64,000 nt of DNA. It comes from Jaltomata sinuosa. Taxonomy: Eukaryota; Streptophyta; Magnoliopsida; Solanales; Solanaceae. How positions within the stretch are numbered: the stretch's first letter is position 1; each line of letters starts with the position of its first letter. Of this stretch, positions 1 through 12,637 are shown piece after piece. The notes below the pieces were generated by a model. It did no database searches, had not been told where the DNA came from, and worked only from the letters and a program-made list of their open reading frames with translations. Location: positions 53,501 through 117,500 of the forward strand of contig QJPP01003138.1 of assembly GCA_003996215.1 (NCBI GenBank). Direction: 5' to 3'. A program made the translations under genes and the position numbers.

Positions 1-3000
1 AAAGCTAAAAATTCATTGGGATAGATGCAGGGCCAATTAATTTCCGCCAATTGTAGCGGTGAGTGCTAAGTACTTTCGATTAAGATTTTGCAGGATTTCT
101 AGAATAGGAATAGGCTTTTTCTTTAGAATAAGACTCTTTGCCTGCTTCTTTCGGCCAGCTCAGTGGCTGAGTGGCCATATTCGACACCTCTTTCTCTTAC
201 GGCTAGTGCGCTATTTGAGATAGTGGAAAGGGGGTGTAGCGATAGAAAGTTTTGAATCAATAATTCCTCAAAAGTCATTGCTAGTACGTTTAATACAATT
301 ACTTCTTTACCTTAGGCCTCAATTAGCAATCGTAAGGCCGACATGTATTCATCCTGAAATAAGTAGATGCGGAATCTCTTTGAAAGGTAACTTGAATTAG
401 CAGTCGGACTGTGAACCATTGTCACTCCAATGCCTCCTCAGTCTTCTTGCATCTTTCCAGCTTTTCAAATCGACTAAGCGCCAAGCCTACTTGTGAAGAG
501 AAGAGTCATCGGGCTATTGCAGAGTGAAGAAAGGTGGAAAGGTGTCTTGTCTTGGCCTAGGCCTACTTGGGTCAAGACCCATAAAGTGTGGCTGGTTTAA
601 GGGAAAGGGAAGCCAAAAAAACCAGGGAATTGACGTCCCCCAAACCATTAGACTTCCAGAGAAGAGGAGTTTGGCTTTTACCTTATTTCAGGTAGGTGAG
701 TGCGTATCTGTTTGGGCGGAGGCGGACAATGAAAAGACAGAAAGGAGCGAATGATGCCAACCAACTCGACAAAGACATTCAGATATGAAAAAGATAAAGA
801 AAGACGTGTTAAGCTTGTGTTTTCCCTGCCGACTCGCACACAACCGTCATTTTTTTGATTGAAGAGTCGGACTCCTGGGAAAAATAGCATCTCGTAAGTT
901 TCCGGAAGACAGACGCAAAAATACGTATCGGTAAAGCAAAAAAACCTCATTCTGCTGTGGTTGAGAACCAGTCTTTTCTTAGGTCAGGCTTGACTTTGCT
1001 TTTCCTCGACCGCTAACTACACTCTTTGAATCTCTTACTAAGCCTGTGTTTGAGCTCTATGCCTTTGCCTTAGCGCGTCTTGGATGCTCTTGCCATAGTG
1101 CCCCCTTTTTCCTCCTTGTCTCTTTCTCTGCGGCCTGCGTGGGACTAATCCGGACTGCTAACCCAAACCCTTCATAGACTGAACTCTCTTCTCTTTAGGC
1201 TCGCGTAGGTTTGGGAACTCGCCTCCTTCACTGCTTCCACTCCAACTCGAACTAAAAACCTCTTCCTCATCTTGAATCATGGCGTCTTCATCAGTGAGTA
1301 AATCCTCATCATCATCCTCCGTAAGATAAAAGAACCTAACTCCTGGGCCTGTGCAGACTCTTGGTGAGGCTGTTCCAAGTGTGTAGGCCCTACGTGTTGC
1401 TCATCTTCCCTTGTTGGTGGTCTTACAGTAGCAATGGACATAGAAGGAATGAAAAGCATGGCTTTTAACGTTTGGGTTCAATAACATTCACTTTAGTGGG
1501 ACCCCCCAGCACCATCTTTCCTTAGTAAACACTAGATGGATTCCCTATTGCTATGCTAGCTTCCTTGGGAATACTACCTTGCACTGGTTTAGGCAGTATC
1601 CGGGCCCTTTTAGAGGCAACAGTTGACTTCCCCTTATTTATTGTGGTCCCAAGAGGTGTAATAACCTAAAAGTTGTCCAGTCCTAAACAAGACAGAAAAA
1701 CCTTTAGGCTTCTTCAGAAAAGGAACATCAAACGTTTACTTGGCATCACTCTATGCCATTGGATGTATGTTGGCGCAAGAAAGGCCGCTTGATCACTCCA
1801 TCTACTTTTAAAGTATACGACTTTCAGCTTGGGAATTATATAACCACTGAACCTTCTTTATCATGATTCGAACCATACCGCAAACCTAAGATCGAGCACC
1901 AGAGCTGCTCATAAAAACGTACCAAAAAGAAGAATGTGAGAAGTTCATATTCTCCAGATTCTACTATAAACCAGGTAGTGAGGATGAAAAAAAGAATAAG
2001 CTACCTCATTCGTGCTCCCGTCTTTCCCGCTGCCATCTTCGGTGGATGTGCCCCTTCACTTAAAGGCAGCAAACCAACCCACTGAGCCAACCTTTTATAT
2101 TGAATAAAGTTACTAAGCTAGTCACCTCACCTCTCTTTCTTACCCGCCCTTATTAGTAGTAGGCAACCTTTCTTTCTCGACTTTCTTCCAGCTTTTTCCA
2201 GATAAAGGTCTAATAGAGTTGCGCTTTCTTAGTACATTGCCTTTCATTACCAATCTGTCATTTTACATCACGAAGTTACCTAATGTTTGCTACTACTAAT
2301 AAGGGCGGAGAGATGTTAACCTTTCGCTATTAGTAAGCACTCCCCTAGTTTTGACCTAATGAGCTTTCTTTACGTTCAGTTAATTAACCCGGCGGGTTTG
2401 CCTAGATGCCTAGTAAAGAACGAGCTGGTGGGAAAGAGCTGGAGATCATGAAAAGCATTTCCACACAACGAGGCAGGCGACCGAGAAGCTTTGCTTCTAG
2501 AATGCCGACTACATGGGAACATATGTTATATAGGTTGATTCTCATTCTTGCTTCCCGCTCGATTCCGAGGAATAAAGGGAGGGCTTGACCACAATTTCCC
2601 AAGTAAGAGATAGAATCTCACTAATTGTAATGAAAAGGAGGGCTTCGATCCATTGTGATTCGCTTTCTTGGTATGGAGAGATATCTGCCATAAAAGAGAG
2701 CGCTCCTAAGCCTTATTCTGCAGATCAAAAAGCGACTTCCCCATTCATCCAAAATAGTATTTTAGTAAAGAAGAAAGGCATTTTGGGCTGACTACTATGG
2801 CTACATGCCCATCTAGCACAGTGTCTTGGAAGCAAGCTACCTTGACCATCTTCCGAAGTTCTAAATAATTTACTGATCAAAGGCTCTAAGGGCGGACTGC
2901 TCTACATTCAGTCACACCACAGTGACCCCGAAGCGATCTTCTTCTAGTTGCGGGATGAAATCCGACAGCCAATTATTGGCTCTGAATAACCAGCCCAGCA

Positions 3001-3782
3001 ATAAGCTCAATTGTTCCATAACTTGCTCCTCCGGATGGTAAGTATAGATAGAAAGGCAGAAAAAGAGGTGTCGGCTCTGAAATGATGGAAGATTGAATTA
3101 TTCCTTCATTCTATTCCAGCTATTCCTTTCCAACGGGTGATTTATTCATGAGCTAGAGAGATAAGAGCTTCGATTCTCAGGCAGGATATAGAAATCGGAC
3201 ACTATCTATATATAGTAGCTTCTAACTCCGCAACTAAACTAAAGGCTCTGGAACATAGTATATGCCTAGAACTGGTGATGCAGATAATGCGGTATCTGTT
3301 GGAATTGGAGAGAATCAGATGCAATTTACCAAGTCAAAGCAAGGGGTTGAAAAAGCACCACAAGGGATGGGAACGACGTCCTGACTAAACAAGAGTTTCT
3401 TCAATTTGGTCGAAAGTCGTAAAGAAGTCACCGGATAAGCAGCTAACATAAACTACTACCATACAGCGCATCCCGTGGGCGGCCTGAAAAGGCTATCATT
3501 CATAAGACGAGACGCTAACCTACGCCCGTACATTCCAACCTGCCTCCTTGGGACTTAGCTCTGAAGATGAATTCCCGGTTAGCCGATTACCTTACCCGGT
3601 TAGGAGAATAGTTAGAGGTAGGAAAAGATGCCGACACCGAACAATTAAAGAATTCTCCTTCGCTTCAAGACTGCCAGCCTATTCGCTTTGAGCCATGTCC
3701 CTTGCTTGCGAACTTCTTTAGTAGGGTGGAGGTGCCATTCCTCACGTTTACCGTTGTCCCCAGACTTCACTCTTTAGAAAGC
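1..3782. other. Unassigned mitochondrial-type spacer
   Basis: I see no gene here. Open frames on both strands are under 100 codons, overlap one another and resemble no mitochondrial protein I recognise. Composition is that of plant mitochondrial intergenic DNA. The only structure noted is an inverted repeat near 2.1-2.3 kb. Confidence 0.5.
2144..2308. repeat. Inverted repeat, 19-bp perfect arms
   Basis: Positions 2144-2162 and 2290-2308 are perfect reverse complements of each other (the arm begins CCGCCCTTATTAG). They enclose about 127 bases. It could fold as a long-looped hairpin or be a pair of short dispersed repeats. No flanking gene suggests a function. Confidence 0.7.
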
Positions 3783-4085
3783 AAGCCCTCCCATCTTCTG
3801 CATATCTTGCTAATCCGACATGGCATGAATCACCAAACCTACACTCAGGAATAGTAATGCTTTGAAAAAGGCGTGATTCATTAAGTGAAAGACACTAACC
3901 AAATAGTTAGAGATGTCGCAAGCAAAGATCATATAGCCTAATTGACTGCAAGTTGAATAAGCTATGACCCTCTTTAGATCATTCTGTAATATTCTAGTGG
4001 TTGCCACAAGGAATGGCGTCATAGCTCCTTCAAAAGTAATAACAATCAAAGCCGTAGGTGGGTATTCAAATAAAGGGGCTAAGAT
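3783..4085 (-). pseudogene. nad5: nad5 exon 2 internal fragment (pseudogene)
   Basis: The minus strand encodes a central transmembrane part of NADH dehydrogenase subunit 5, a proton-pumping membrane subunit of respiratory complex I. About 95 codons are recognisable, including PLFEYPPTALIVITF, NDLKRVIAYSTCSQLGYMIF and HLMNHAFFKALLFLS. After the AMSD motif the next codon is TAG where the family has Glu. The frame beyond it still matches (QDM.KMGGLA) until similarity ends near 3783. Several substitutions alter conserved residues. The fragment has no exon boundary and lies far from nad5 exons 4 and 5 on the opposite strand. It is therefore a broken duplicate, not a usable exon. Confidence 0.88.
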
Positions 4086-5579
4086 CCTCGTTGACAACAT
4101 GAATTCATACGCAAGATACCGAATTGGATCCCTTTCATAAACGGGAATTTATGAATTAAGGAAGCAGTAGCACTCCTTCCCGATGTTTTGCCAGAAGCGA
4201 AGCTCATTTTCCGACAGAAAGAGAAAACTTCAGCCCCGGATCAAAAGGTGGGCGTCTTGATCTAAACCAGCCTTGTCTACCAAGAATCGATACATCGAGA
4301 AGGTAGCATGACGAACTAGAATTCCCTTAATTGAGGAAGTGAAAACTCCTTTGATTGTTCTTCGCAGACTGGCCATGTGATCTCCCTTCCCAGGTCTTAT
4401 TGCCGAACCGGTTCTCCTTCTCCCATCTGATATTTTCATTACAGTTATAGCCTCAAAATAGGCAATGAATTGCAGACAACTTTCTCCTTCGTCGGTAGTT
4501 TTGAGAGCTAAGCTAATTCGTTTCTAGTTTTGTAGGAGGCCATAACATCAAAAATCAGGAGAATCTTCCTAATCTTTGACTTTGAAGTGGAAATGGTCAC
4601 AAATAGAGAGAAAAAAGAAGAATATGTTAAAGGTTTCCCGATTGAATACGAAGTTTAACATCCTGAACGAACTGTTTTCCTTAAGCTAGCACACCGGCAC
4701 CGCTCCGTGGGCTTGCCAGTTTTCACATTAATGAGACAAGTCTGGTAGAAAGAGGACGTCTCTGTCCCTTCACCTGACACCTACTGCTAGGCAGAAATCC
4801 CCGCTTTCATTGAGGGAAACTTATTGAAGTCTGAAATCTACTTTAAAAACTCTTTGGAATTAGACAAAGGCAGGGCAAATCGGAGCCTAATGTTTATACT
4901 ATCCATGAGATGCCTGCATGAATTCCCTTTGTGAAAGGCTCAAGAGTACACTGAGTTAGGAGAGATCAAGATTGACATATTTACTTAATTTGAATTAGTA
5001 TAAGTTTTTTTGAAGGTGGGTACTATAGAATAGGTAGGTTCTCTCTGAAAGATAGACTCGGATAGGAATAGAGAATAGAAGCTGACAGCAAACATTCTCC
5101 CCTGGGCTTAAGAAGGCTGCAGGAAAGCAGGTAAGACAATGACGAACTCGGACATGAAAAACTAAATAATAGTTATATATATTTCCTCTCTTTATCTTAT
5201 CCTTACCACTTTGAACAAGATTCCTGCAAGCTTGGATCAGTTGTGCTTGAGGGTGATTAAAGGAAACCAAATGAATCACAGCATGCAAACAATATTCAAA
5301 ATCTGTTTCAAGAATGACCTGCTTCCAAATCCCATGCCAACATAAGGCCACGGTACCTTTTTGCGAGCTACTTACTTTATCTGAACGCTCTACCGATAGA
5401 TTCGCGAATTGCACTGGTCATTGTGCGGAATGCCCTCTAAGCCAGTCAGTCAATGGAGGGACCGGGGCGCTAGGTATTTTCTTTCTTCTGGCCATAGGTG
5501 TGATGCCATTGAGCTTTGGTACTCTAAAATAGTAGTTGGAATTCGAGAGAAGAAGATGAGGCAAAGAAGGAATTGATAG

Positions 5580-5840
5580 ATGTGCGTCAACAAGTTCAAT
5601 ACCTTCTTGATCGAGAAAATGTCCTTGCTTTTCTCTTTATTTTTCGAGATTGGGTTGGTGTTCAGTCTACTTCTAAATAAGTACTCTGCCTTGTTTAGTC
5701 TCTTTCTTCATGCAAGTCTACTAGTTGATCGAGACCATAAAATTCTTGTTGTGTTCTTAATCAGCGAAAGAAGGAAAGAGGTCTCACCCGGCGGACCAGT
5801 AAACACTTTACCTATGCGACAGTCAAGAAGTGGAAGTTGA
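5580..5840 (+). CDS. Unassigned small hydrophobic ORF
   Basis: An 86-codon frame whose residues about 13-50 are strongly hydrophobic and would form one or two membrane helices, followed by a basic tail. Residues 22-29 (FEIGLVFS) come from a 22-bp stretch identical to one at 28480-28501, inside another hydrophobic ORF upstream of the cox2-chimeric ORF. I cannot assign a function. It may be a fragment of the same chimeric-ORF family or chance coding potential. Confidence 0.2.
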   Translation: MCVNKFNTFLIEKMSLLFSLFFEIGLVFSLLLNKYSALFSLFLHASLLVDRDHKILVVFLISERRKEVSPGGPVNTLPMRQSRSGS

Positions 5841-6757
5841 ATCAGTTGCAGGCTATAATGTAGAATATGCACGGGATGCGATCCTTAATAGTTCACTATT
5901 GGCGGAAGCCAATGTCCCGGGGTCTCGGGGACTCATTCTGACTGAAACAAAGGGCGGGTCTTTACCAACTTCCAAATATTCTATTTTAGGGAAAAGGTGA
6001 GTGCCTAGCGCGAAAGGTTGCTTTACTAAGTAAGATAAGGCAAGAAGCAAGGGCGCAATAGCTGCACGAAGTTGCTTCTTAGCGCATCCCTTTTCTTGCT
6101 CGTTAGCGCTTGACTAATAAGATAGAAAGAGCCTTTCTTGCTTGTTTAGTAAAGTCTCGCTTTTTGATAGGAGTAGGTGCTTGCTAGGTTTTCATTCTTC
6201 ATTCAAAACTAACAAGTGTCGGGTCGAGGATTTCTGCCTTGTTCTCAAAAAGGGAGTTGGGTAAAGCAAACTCTCTCCTTGGAGGAGCACGGGCTTAGTC
6301 AAGTAGAACCGGGTTGCGCTGCTAGATGTCCCGATCGAAAACAAATCAGTGGGGCCATGCCGGTACGACTGAATATGCATTAGAAAGGTCAATCCCTCCC
6401 CTACGACACCAAAAAAACCGAGCAGAACTTCTAAACTGCCCACTTTCATAGAACAATATCGTGGCAACGTAGACCTAAGTGGTCATATTGGATCCTTGGG
6501 AACCATCACAAGTACGGCCGGCCTATATATATTTGAACGAAAATGTCGTGTCGTCCAGCGGAGCCTAGAAGAAGGTGACTCGCGCAGACAACTGACTCCT
6601 ATTCAATAGAAAAGAATAGCCAAACCAACCCAGCTGGCTGGTCAATCTCAGAGATCTTATCGGCCGATAAATCGGAGACGGACGACCATGGTCTCGGCCT
6701 TACCAGCACCGGAGGTGTACTAATCAATGAACCCACGAAACCAACTTTTTTTATGAC

Positions 6758-6848
6758 AAAATAAACCAAGCCTAAGTGGTCAAGACATCTTGTTGATATT
6801 GATTGATTTGGAGGAACTTTCGCTGACTGAATCCATCTATAAACCTAG
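6758..6848 (+). repeat. Dispersed repeat copy 1 (pair with 23191-23280)
   Basis: About 90 bp resembling 23191-23280 in the same orientation. Identical cores include CATCTTGTTGATATTGATTG, GCTGACTGAATC and TATAAACCTAG, with mismatches and small indels between them. It is an old, diverged duplication in spacer DNA with no gene content recognised. Confidence 0.7.
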
Positions 6849-6942
6849 ACCGCGGTAACCTTCGTAACCAAAGTGTCACGACAACATCCAAAGGTGACCT
6901 TTGGGTTCTTAAGTAGGGGGGAAAGGAGGAGCACGTAGGAAT

Positions 6943-6960
6943 GCCGACCACTACATAAGC
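6943..6960 (+). repeat. 18-bp dispersed motif, copy 1
   Basis: The motif CCGACCACTACATAAG and its flanks recur at 23697 and 24780, all in the same orientation. On the minus strand it reads through as AYVVVG or TYVVVG in open frames at all three places. It looks like a short mitochondrial dispersed repeat and not a protein motif, since the surrounding frames differ. Confidence 0.65.
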
Positions 6961-7117
6961 CACTAGTGGCTGATAGAAAGTGAACAACACCTTGTATAGG
7001 TTGGGCGGAGCTTAAAGAAGCAAGCCCCTATCAGAGAAAGCCATTGCGCGCTAGCCTAGATAGCTAACATTTTTCAACTAGCTGTTATGTTAGTTGTAGC
7101 GCGCCTTCCCTCCTTAA

Positions 7118-7155
7118 TGAAGAGTCTCTTTCGAGCGAGATCCTTTACCACGCCC
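7118..7155 (+). repeat. 38-bp repeat copy 1 (pair with 42539-42576)
   Basis: It matches 42539-42576 at 36 of 38 bases. Both differences are C here versus T in the other copy, one of them at a CG dinucleotide (CGAGCGAG versus CGAGTGAG). Confidence 0.7.
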
Positions 7156-10100
7156 CTTTGAGCCAAATCTTATAAAAAAAGTGAAGACTACAATTGAAGT
7201 AGTTGATCCAAAACAGTAATGACCTTCAGTAGTGCTTCTTCCCCGCTGGATCACACACTTGGAGACAGGGACAGGGGCATGCCTGACTCTTTGGGATATT
7301 TAACATAACTAATAATTCTATATTGGAAAAGTCGAGAAAGAGTTCCTCACTTTACTTCAAGCTGGGGAAGGCTAGTTTAAGAACTAGAAAGATTTCACTT
7401 CTGTTAGGGCCGGCAGGCGGGTCTAGAATAGATTCCCCAACGGGTCCTGACTTTTCAATAACAGAGGCGAAAACTTACTCTTTGAAGTCAAAGTCAAAGT
7501 CGGGTAGACTAAGATGGAGTTTATTTTACAGTTGTTCCACGGATATGGGTATAGAGTGAATTCAAGGACAAAGTCGTCGGTATATTGTGATTGCTCAACT
7601 TGTCTATTGAATCAGCTCTTTTCCAGGAGTAGGCAAAAAGAAAAGCTTATGTTAAGCATATCGCTTTTTTAGAATGATTTGATCCATCAATGGCAGCTAT
7701 ATGAGATAGCCTCAGTTCGTACCTTCGGAACAACCAGAACAGGAACAGTGGACCTAAGCAAAGGAAAAGATCAACCGTAAAGAAGAAGGGCATTACAAAA
7801 GGAAATTCCCAAACAAGATAGGATCACTTCTAGCGGGACTGAACTCTACAGACTTGATGGACGGGCTTTCCTTTCAAAAGGAAACAAAGAAAAACAAAGA
7901 GATATGTGGCAAATAATAAAATGATAGAGGTGTGGAGTTTAACTAAGATAAAACAGAATCAAAAGGGCTAGAAGCTCTGGCCGGTAATGAAACTAAAGCT
8001 TCACACGGGTCTTACTTCTTTTTTTCCAACTTGAAAAGCGAATAAAGCATGATTGCGAACTGCAGATAAACTCGTTAGTGGGGAATAACAATGACTAGCA
8101 GTACGATGAAATCTGATAAAAAGGCAGAGTAGGTAGTCTTCAAAAACTAGGGTTGCTTTCTCTGTTGGTTTAATTTGCCACTAGGTGGAATCAGACCATC
8201 GGCTCTCAATTGCTGCTTGATTACCTATGTCGGTTCCGTTAAGCTTTCAGTTCTACACAAAGCACAGGTGGGCGCCGCTCTTTTGAAAGCTTAGTAGCTG
8301 CGAGACCTGTCAAGTTCCCACTTGATCCTGCAGGTCTGTAGTCTATACTTCTTGCTTTGATGGCAATCGTTGGTCGCTTGCTTGATTGGAAGTACTGATG
8401 CAATTATACCTTTCATGTTCTCGCTACTACTTACTATTACTACGTAAATAGTTTCTTTTAGCATTCGTCCTTCAAAGAGCTTTATTCGCTCCTTACTTAG
8501 CTTAGGAGTGGGGGAAACTGAACATCAATCAAATAAGTAGGTTTATTTCAGAGGAAGCTCTGTCTTATTGAATTTATCCTTGAATTCAATCTAAATCCTG
8601 AACTGCCAACCTTTCCTCTTTCTTTGAGATAAGTGTAAAACCTATCTAATTCATCTTAGGTCCATGTTAATACAAATTAGAGAAACGAAGGATGATTAAG
8701 AAGTGGAATAAGCAAGCAAAGAACCCAACCAAGAAAATGGAAACTCCTTGACCCGGGCACAACAAGCAGTTTCCGTGACAAAAAAAGCGGCATCGTTGAC
8801 TCCAAAAAAGTAAGCGAAGGGCCATCGGCAAGCATCACCGGCATCGATAGCGGTAGTACGATTCTATCCGTTCAAGTCTTGGTCTACCGGTGGGTCATCC
8901 TATGAGTAACTCTCGCAAAGGAATGAGGTAGGGCACGGGAAAGGTAAAGAGAATGGGCCGTCGTTGGTGCATAACAGAGCTTTCCTACCGACGATCTTTC
9001 TCGGTGCATAAACGAGGCTTAGCCTTCGAAGTACCGCATAAGCAAGAAAGCCAATAGACCTTGAATAGCCTGTAAGAAAGGACTTATGAAGAGGATTTAG
9101 TTATAGTATCAAATACACATATAAATCTTGTACGCAAGTTGGCACAATGCTTTCGCTTTAAATAAATTTCGCTCATTTGGTCTGCACGGTCAAATCGGCT
9201 CTCCTGCATGTGTATCCCATGCCCGGTGCCGTTGATCTGTCTGATGGGAGAGATCCACCAATTCCTTTATTTCAATGTGTTGTATCCTCTACAGAGGTGG
9301 AGTAACCTCTATTCAATATATGATTTCCTGCCCGGAGGGATATGGATACATTGAATTTGCCAATTTTCTTTTCTTTGATTCTTGACACATGTCATTCTGG
9401 ATTTGAAGAAAATAGAAATGAAAGTCTAATTCCACTAGAGAAAGTTGAATATGAATTAAACCAAAGAGGAGTTTTAACTCAAAAAGTAGTGGCAGGAAAG
9501 GAAGCAGCACACCAGGACGAACTCCTTCTTTTAAATATTAACTCAAGGCCTCCTTTCCTTACTCGTCGGTTTGAGTGCTTTATCGAAGGATTGATATAGA
9601 GAAAAAATGCCTATATTTCTTATCAAAGCCCACCTACCTTGGGATAAGTGGTTACCGGAAGTTTGAAGCTGACTTTAATGAGCAACACTTCCTCGTAGGG
9701 TCACCAAAGCAGGCTCATTTAGCCTCTTCGATTGTTAGAGCTCACTTCACACCAACAGAATCGTAAGCTTTCTTCTCCGCCTCAGCTTGAGAGCTCCTTT
9801 CTACATCAAGATCTGGCCCTCGATCGACTCCGATTATGGTGCGATTCCTGGCATATGTACACCACAGTAGCTAAGGCAACCCCGTTCCAGCTCGCATTGT
9901 ATTTGAAGTTGAGGATTTCACTTCTGATGTAGTCAGTGAGAAGCTAAGTTTCGTTTTTAGCTTTAGCAAGCCTGTGACTGCCTGAACATACTAGTCTACG
10001 CTCAGCCAACATTCCGAACTTGTCTCGATACTAACAGTTCAGTGGATGGGATAGCAGAGAGAGAAAGGAGTTTCACTAAAAGATACGTAGGTTTGAGTGA

Positions 10101-10281
10101 CACGTATCTCAAATATGAGTTGAACTATTCCATGTGTCTTTCTTTTCGTTACACTTATCAACTCATTTCAAGTGAAACTCATTCAGCTACATCGTGTATT
10201 GCCCGAAGGGCAGCGACAGCAGTGTGGTTTCGCTAGATTTAGATCTTTGGTACTTTGACTGAGCCAACGGAGGTAAAAAGG

Positions 10282-10355
10282 TAGGCTTAGTAGGGCTCGA
10301 ACCTACAATATCACCATTATGAGCGGTACGTTTCAACCAATTAAACTATAAGCCC
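10282..10355 (-). tRNA. trnI-CAU: tRNA-Ile (CAU), native mitochondrial type
   Basis: Read on the minus strand, the sequence folds as a 74-nt tRNA. It has acceptor GGGCTTA pairing with TAAGCCT, a D arm of the ATAGTTTAATTGGTT type, anticodon loop CTCATAA with anticodon CAU, and T arm TGTAGGTTCGAGCCCTAC. This matches the native plant mitochondrial tRNA whose CAU anticodon is modified to lysidine to read AUA. Compared with the form I recall, two anticodon-arm positions are C-to-T (one in a CG). They turn Watson-Crick pairs into G-T pairs, so the stem survives but is weaker. Whether it is still functional is uncertain. Confidence 0.85.
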
Positions 10356-11163
10356 CTACGCTCCTCAATCTCTTTCTTTATTCAATAAAGAGTTGGATGA
10401 AAAGAGCGCTCCTCAAAGCAACATTAAACAACTATACGATATACCGGAATCCCCTATTATAACTCTGTCAAGCCCTCGCTAAGAGGTAGAATTGGCTACA
10501 AGCATTGTACTTCTTCCCATAGCTATAGCTAAGGATGTATCATTATTGGTCTTCCGTCTACGGCTTAGAGAAGTAGTTTTAGGATGAGGTTAGACCCCGA
10601 GCTTGCTGACATGAGAAAAGCGGTGTGAATGCTAGCTCCGCAGCAAGGAATAGCCTTAGGGCCTCATTTGCACGGATTACTTACTAAAGGAATGCCCCGG
10701 GGCAGGAGACCCAATTATTATAATAACTAAAGTTGACTGACCTAGGTCCATAGGATTCTAAAGGATGCAGCTAAGCGTCCCTGGCCCTATACGAAGGCTT
10801 GTTGCCACTTTTCTACGAAGAAAGAAATCCAGCTAAGTCTATTTCTGGGGGAAATGCTTTACTAAAAAGGTAGCACTTTCCTAGGTAGGATGAAGATGGC
10901 ACGTAAACTCAGCCCCAAAGTGAAGGATAAAGACCTGCTGCCACTATTTAAGGAGTCGAAGTGACTTGCCTTTATCTTATTATACGATAATGCAGCGCAA
11001 GGAATAATTCGTATGCGCTTTCGCAGGGGTTTTCTTGGCCCTTTTGCTTTAGCTTTCCCTTTTTTAGTATTGTAGGAACTTTCTGTCCTGAATGAAGCAA
11101 TCTATTACTTGTAAAGTATAGAGCTTTTATGTTCAACTCACGTATCTTTTCATTACAACTCAT
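10356..11163. other. Unassigned spacer
   Basis: No gene, RNA or repeat recognised between trnI-CAU and the diverged repeat that starts at 11164. Confidence 0.4.
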
Positions 11164-11557
11164 TCGGTTACGCAACAGGCTAAGCCAGAAAGGAAGAGAG
11201 ATTTATATTGTTGTTAGCAGTTACAGCAGAGACAGAGATAAAAGCGTAAGAAGCCCAAAAATCTTTTGGACGCCTTTAGGTCTTCTTACCCAGATCAAAT
11301 TGAACTTCGAACAATCGTAACTTTAAAGAGAAAGAATCTGACTTCAATCCTATTAGCTTTCAACTCCCAATTCTACCTAGGAATTAAATCAATTAGACTT
11401 CCACGAAAGTCAGACTGAGGAAATAGTTGCAGCTCTTTCTGGAGATTGGTTTTCGACTCCTATTTCCAGGATTGAGTAAGATTGACTTTGATTTCATTCA
11501 TTTCAGTATTTTAGTAGAGCCTGTAATTAGTATATTTTTTTTAGGATTGACTGATTT
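11164..11557 (+). repeat. Diverged direct repeat, copy A
   Basis: About 394 bp that recurs at 27578-28045 in the same orientation. Long identical runs include AGGCTAAGCCAGAAAGGAAG and ATCTGACTTCAATCCTATT. Both copies share a short frame containing SQKGREI, SSYSRDRDKSVRSP and KLNFEQS. That frame (about 50 codons in each copy) is open, but I do not recognise it. Most differences between copies are transitions. Copy B carries roughly 70 extra bases after the shared GAGGAAATAGTTGCA region. Confidence 0.85.
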
Positions 11558-12596
11558 GAAGTCAAGTAATTTATTACCGATTTTCACTCTCTTGCTGCGC
11601 TCTTCAGTTTTCAGTCGGAGATGCGTAATATGAGATAAATGCCTATGTTTGCTGAGATTCCTCGATCTAAGGCTTTTTAAAGGCCCTCTTAAGAGTTGAG
11701 AATCAAGCTAGAGCATTTAGAACTCAACATCCGAAAATCAGTCATAGTCAGAAGCAGGAGGTCAGTCTTGATATTATACTAAAAGCCCTATCTTCAGACA
11801 GAGCAGAGCAGCCCTTGAAGCGGGAGATTGTATAGTAGGCTTAGGGTGAAGTTACCTGGGAGTTACGAAAGCCGTAAATGAAGACTTCAATTTAGTTGCC
11901 TATTCCTCTTTAGTGGGGCATAATAGCTCGAAGCCGATAGGAAGTCGCTGAGGTAAGTTTCGATAGAGCTACGCTTCGGGTATTCCTAAAAAAAATTCTT
12001 ATAGGTTACTATTTTTTCTCTTAATTAAAGCACTGGAAGAGAATCTCTATCGTCTTTCTAAAGGACGGGGTGTATTGCTTATGTCTGATTTGCTGACGCT
12101 AGCTTGACTTCACTCACTTCAGAGACAGAAAAAAAGAATAAGAGAATAAGAAAGGAGCGTAGCAGCCAGAAAGAAATCCCCTCTTCTGCTTAAGGCACCG
12201 AAGTCCCACAGCTAATATCTTGATTTAAGGGAAGTTCTTTCTTTAGCAGTAAGAGCCTATTCTGTCTTGCTTTCAGAATGAATTCCGCTGCGCCCCTCAA
12301 AAGAGCTCTTTCTATTTCGAAAAAAGTGCAACACATGCCTGCACTATTTATCTAATAATGTGCCATTTCCTCTTTCTTTTTCAACCAAAAATACAGAAAA
12401 AATGAAACTTTTGAAATGCTTTTCGTAAGGCATGCGAAAGATAACATTTGAAAGCGGAAGTTTTATAGGTTAATATAGAGAGCTTAAGGTATTTTGAAAG
12501 ATAAGATAAACGCTATCTAAGGCCATTATTCCTGACAAAAGAAATGGAGTAAGTAAGATAAGGGGTGACTGCATGAGTCTTATAATCTTTCCAAGA

Positions 12597-12637
<41 letters not shown>

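Larger units (their letters stand above)
4086..10281. other. Unassigned spacer with short dispersed repeats
   Basis: I recognise no conserved gene in this 6.2 kb. It holds several short repeats shared with other parts of the window: about 20 bp around 4693 (also near 57117), 22 bp at 5645, 38 bp at 7118, about 90 bp at 6758 and an 18-bp motif at 6943. A palindromic run with GCGCGC ends lies near 7047-7103. Open frames such as those at 4995-5414 (minus) and 9342-9599 (plus) have no recognisable motif. Confidence 0.45.

Noticed and set aside
11164..11320. SQKGREI...SYSRDRDKSVRSP frame as a conserved protein
   Set aside because: It occurs twice only because the DNA is repeated. The frame is short and shows no family match or clear preservation of codons between copies.
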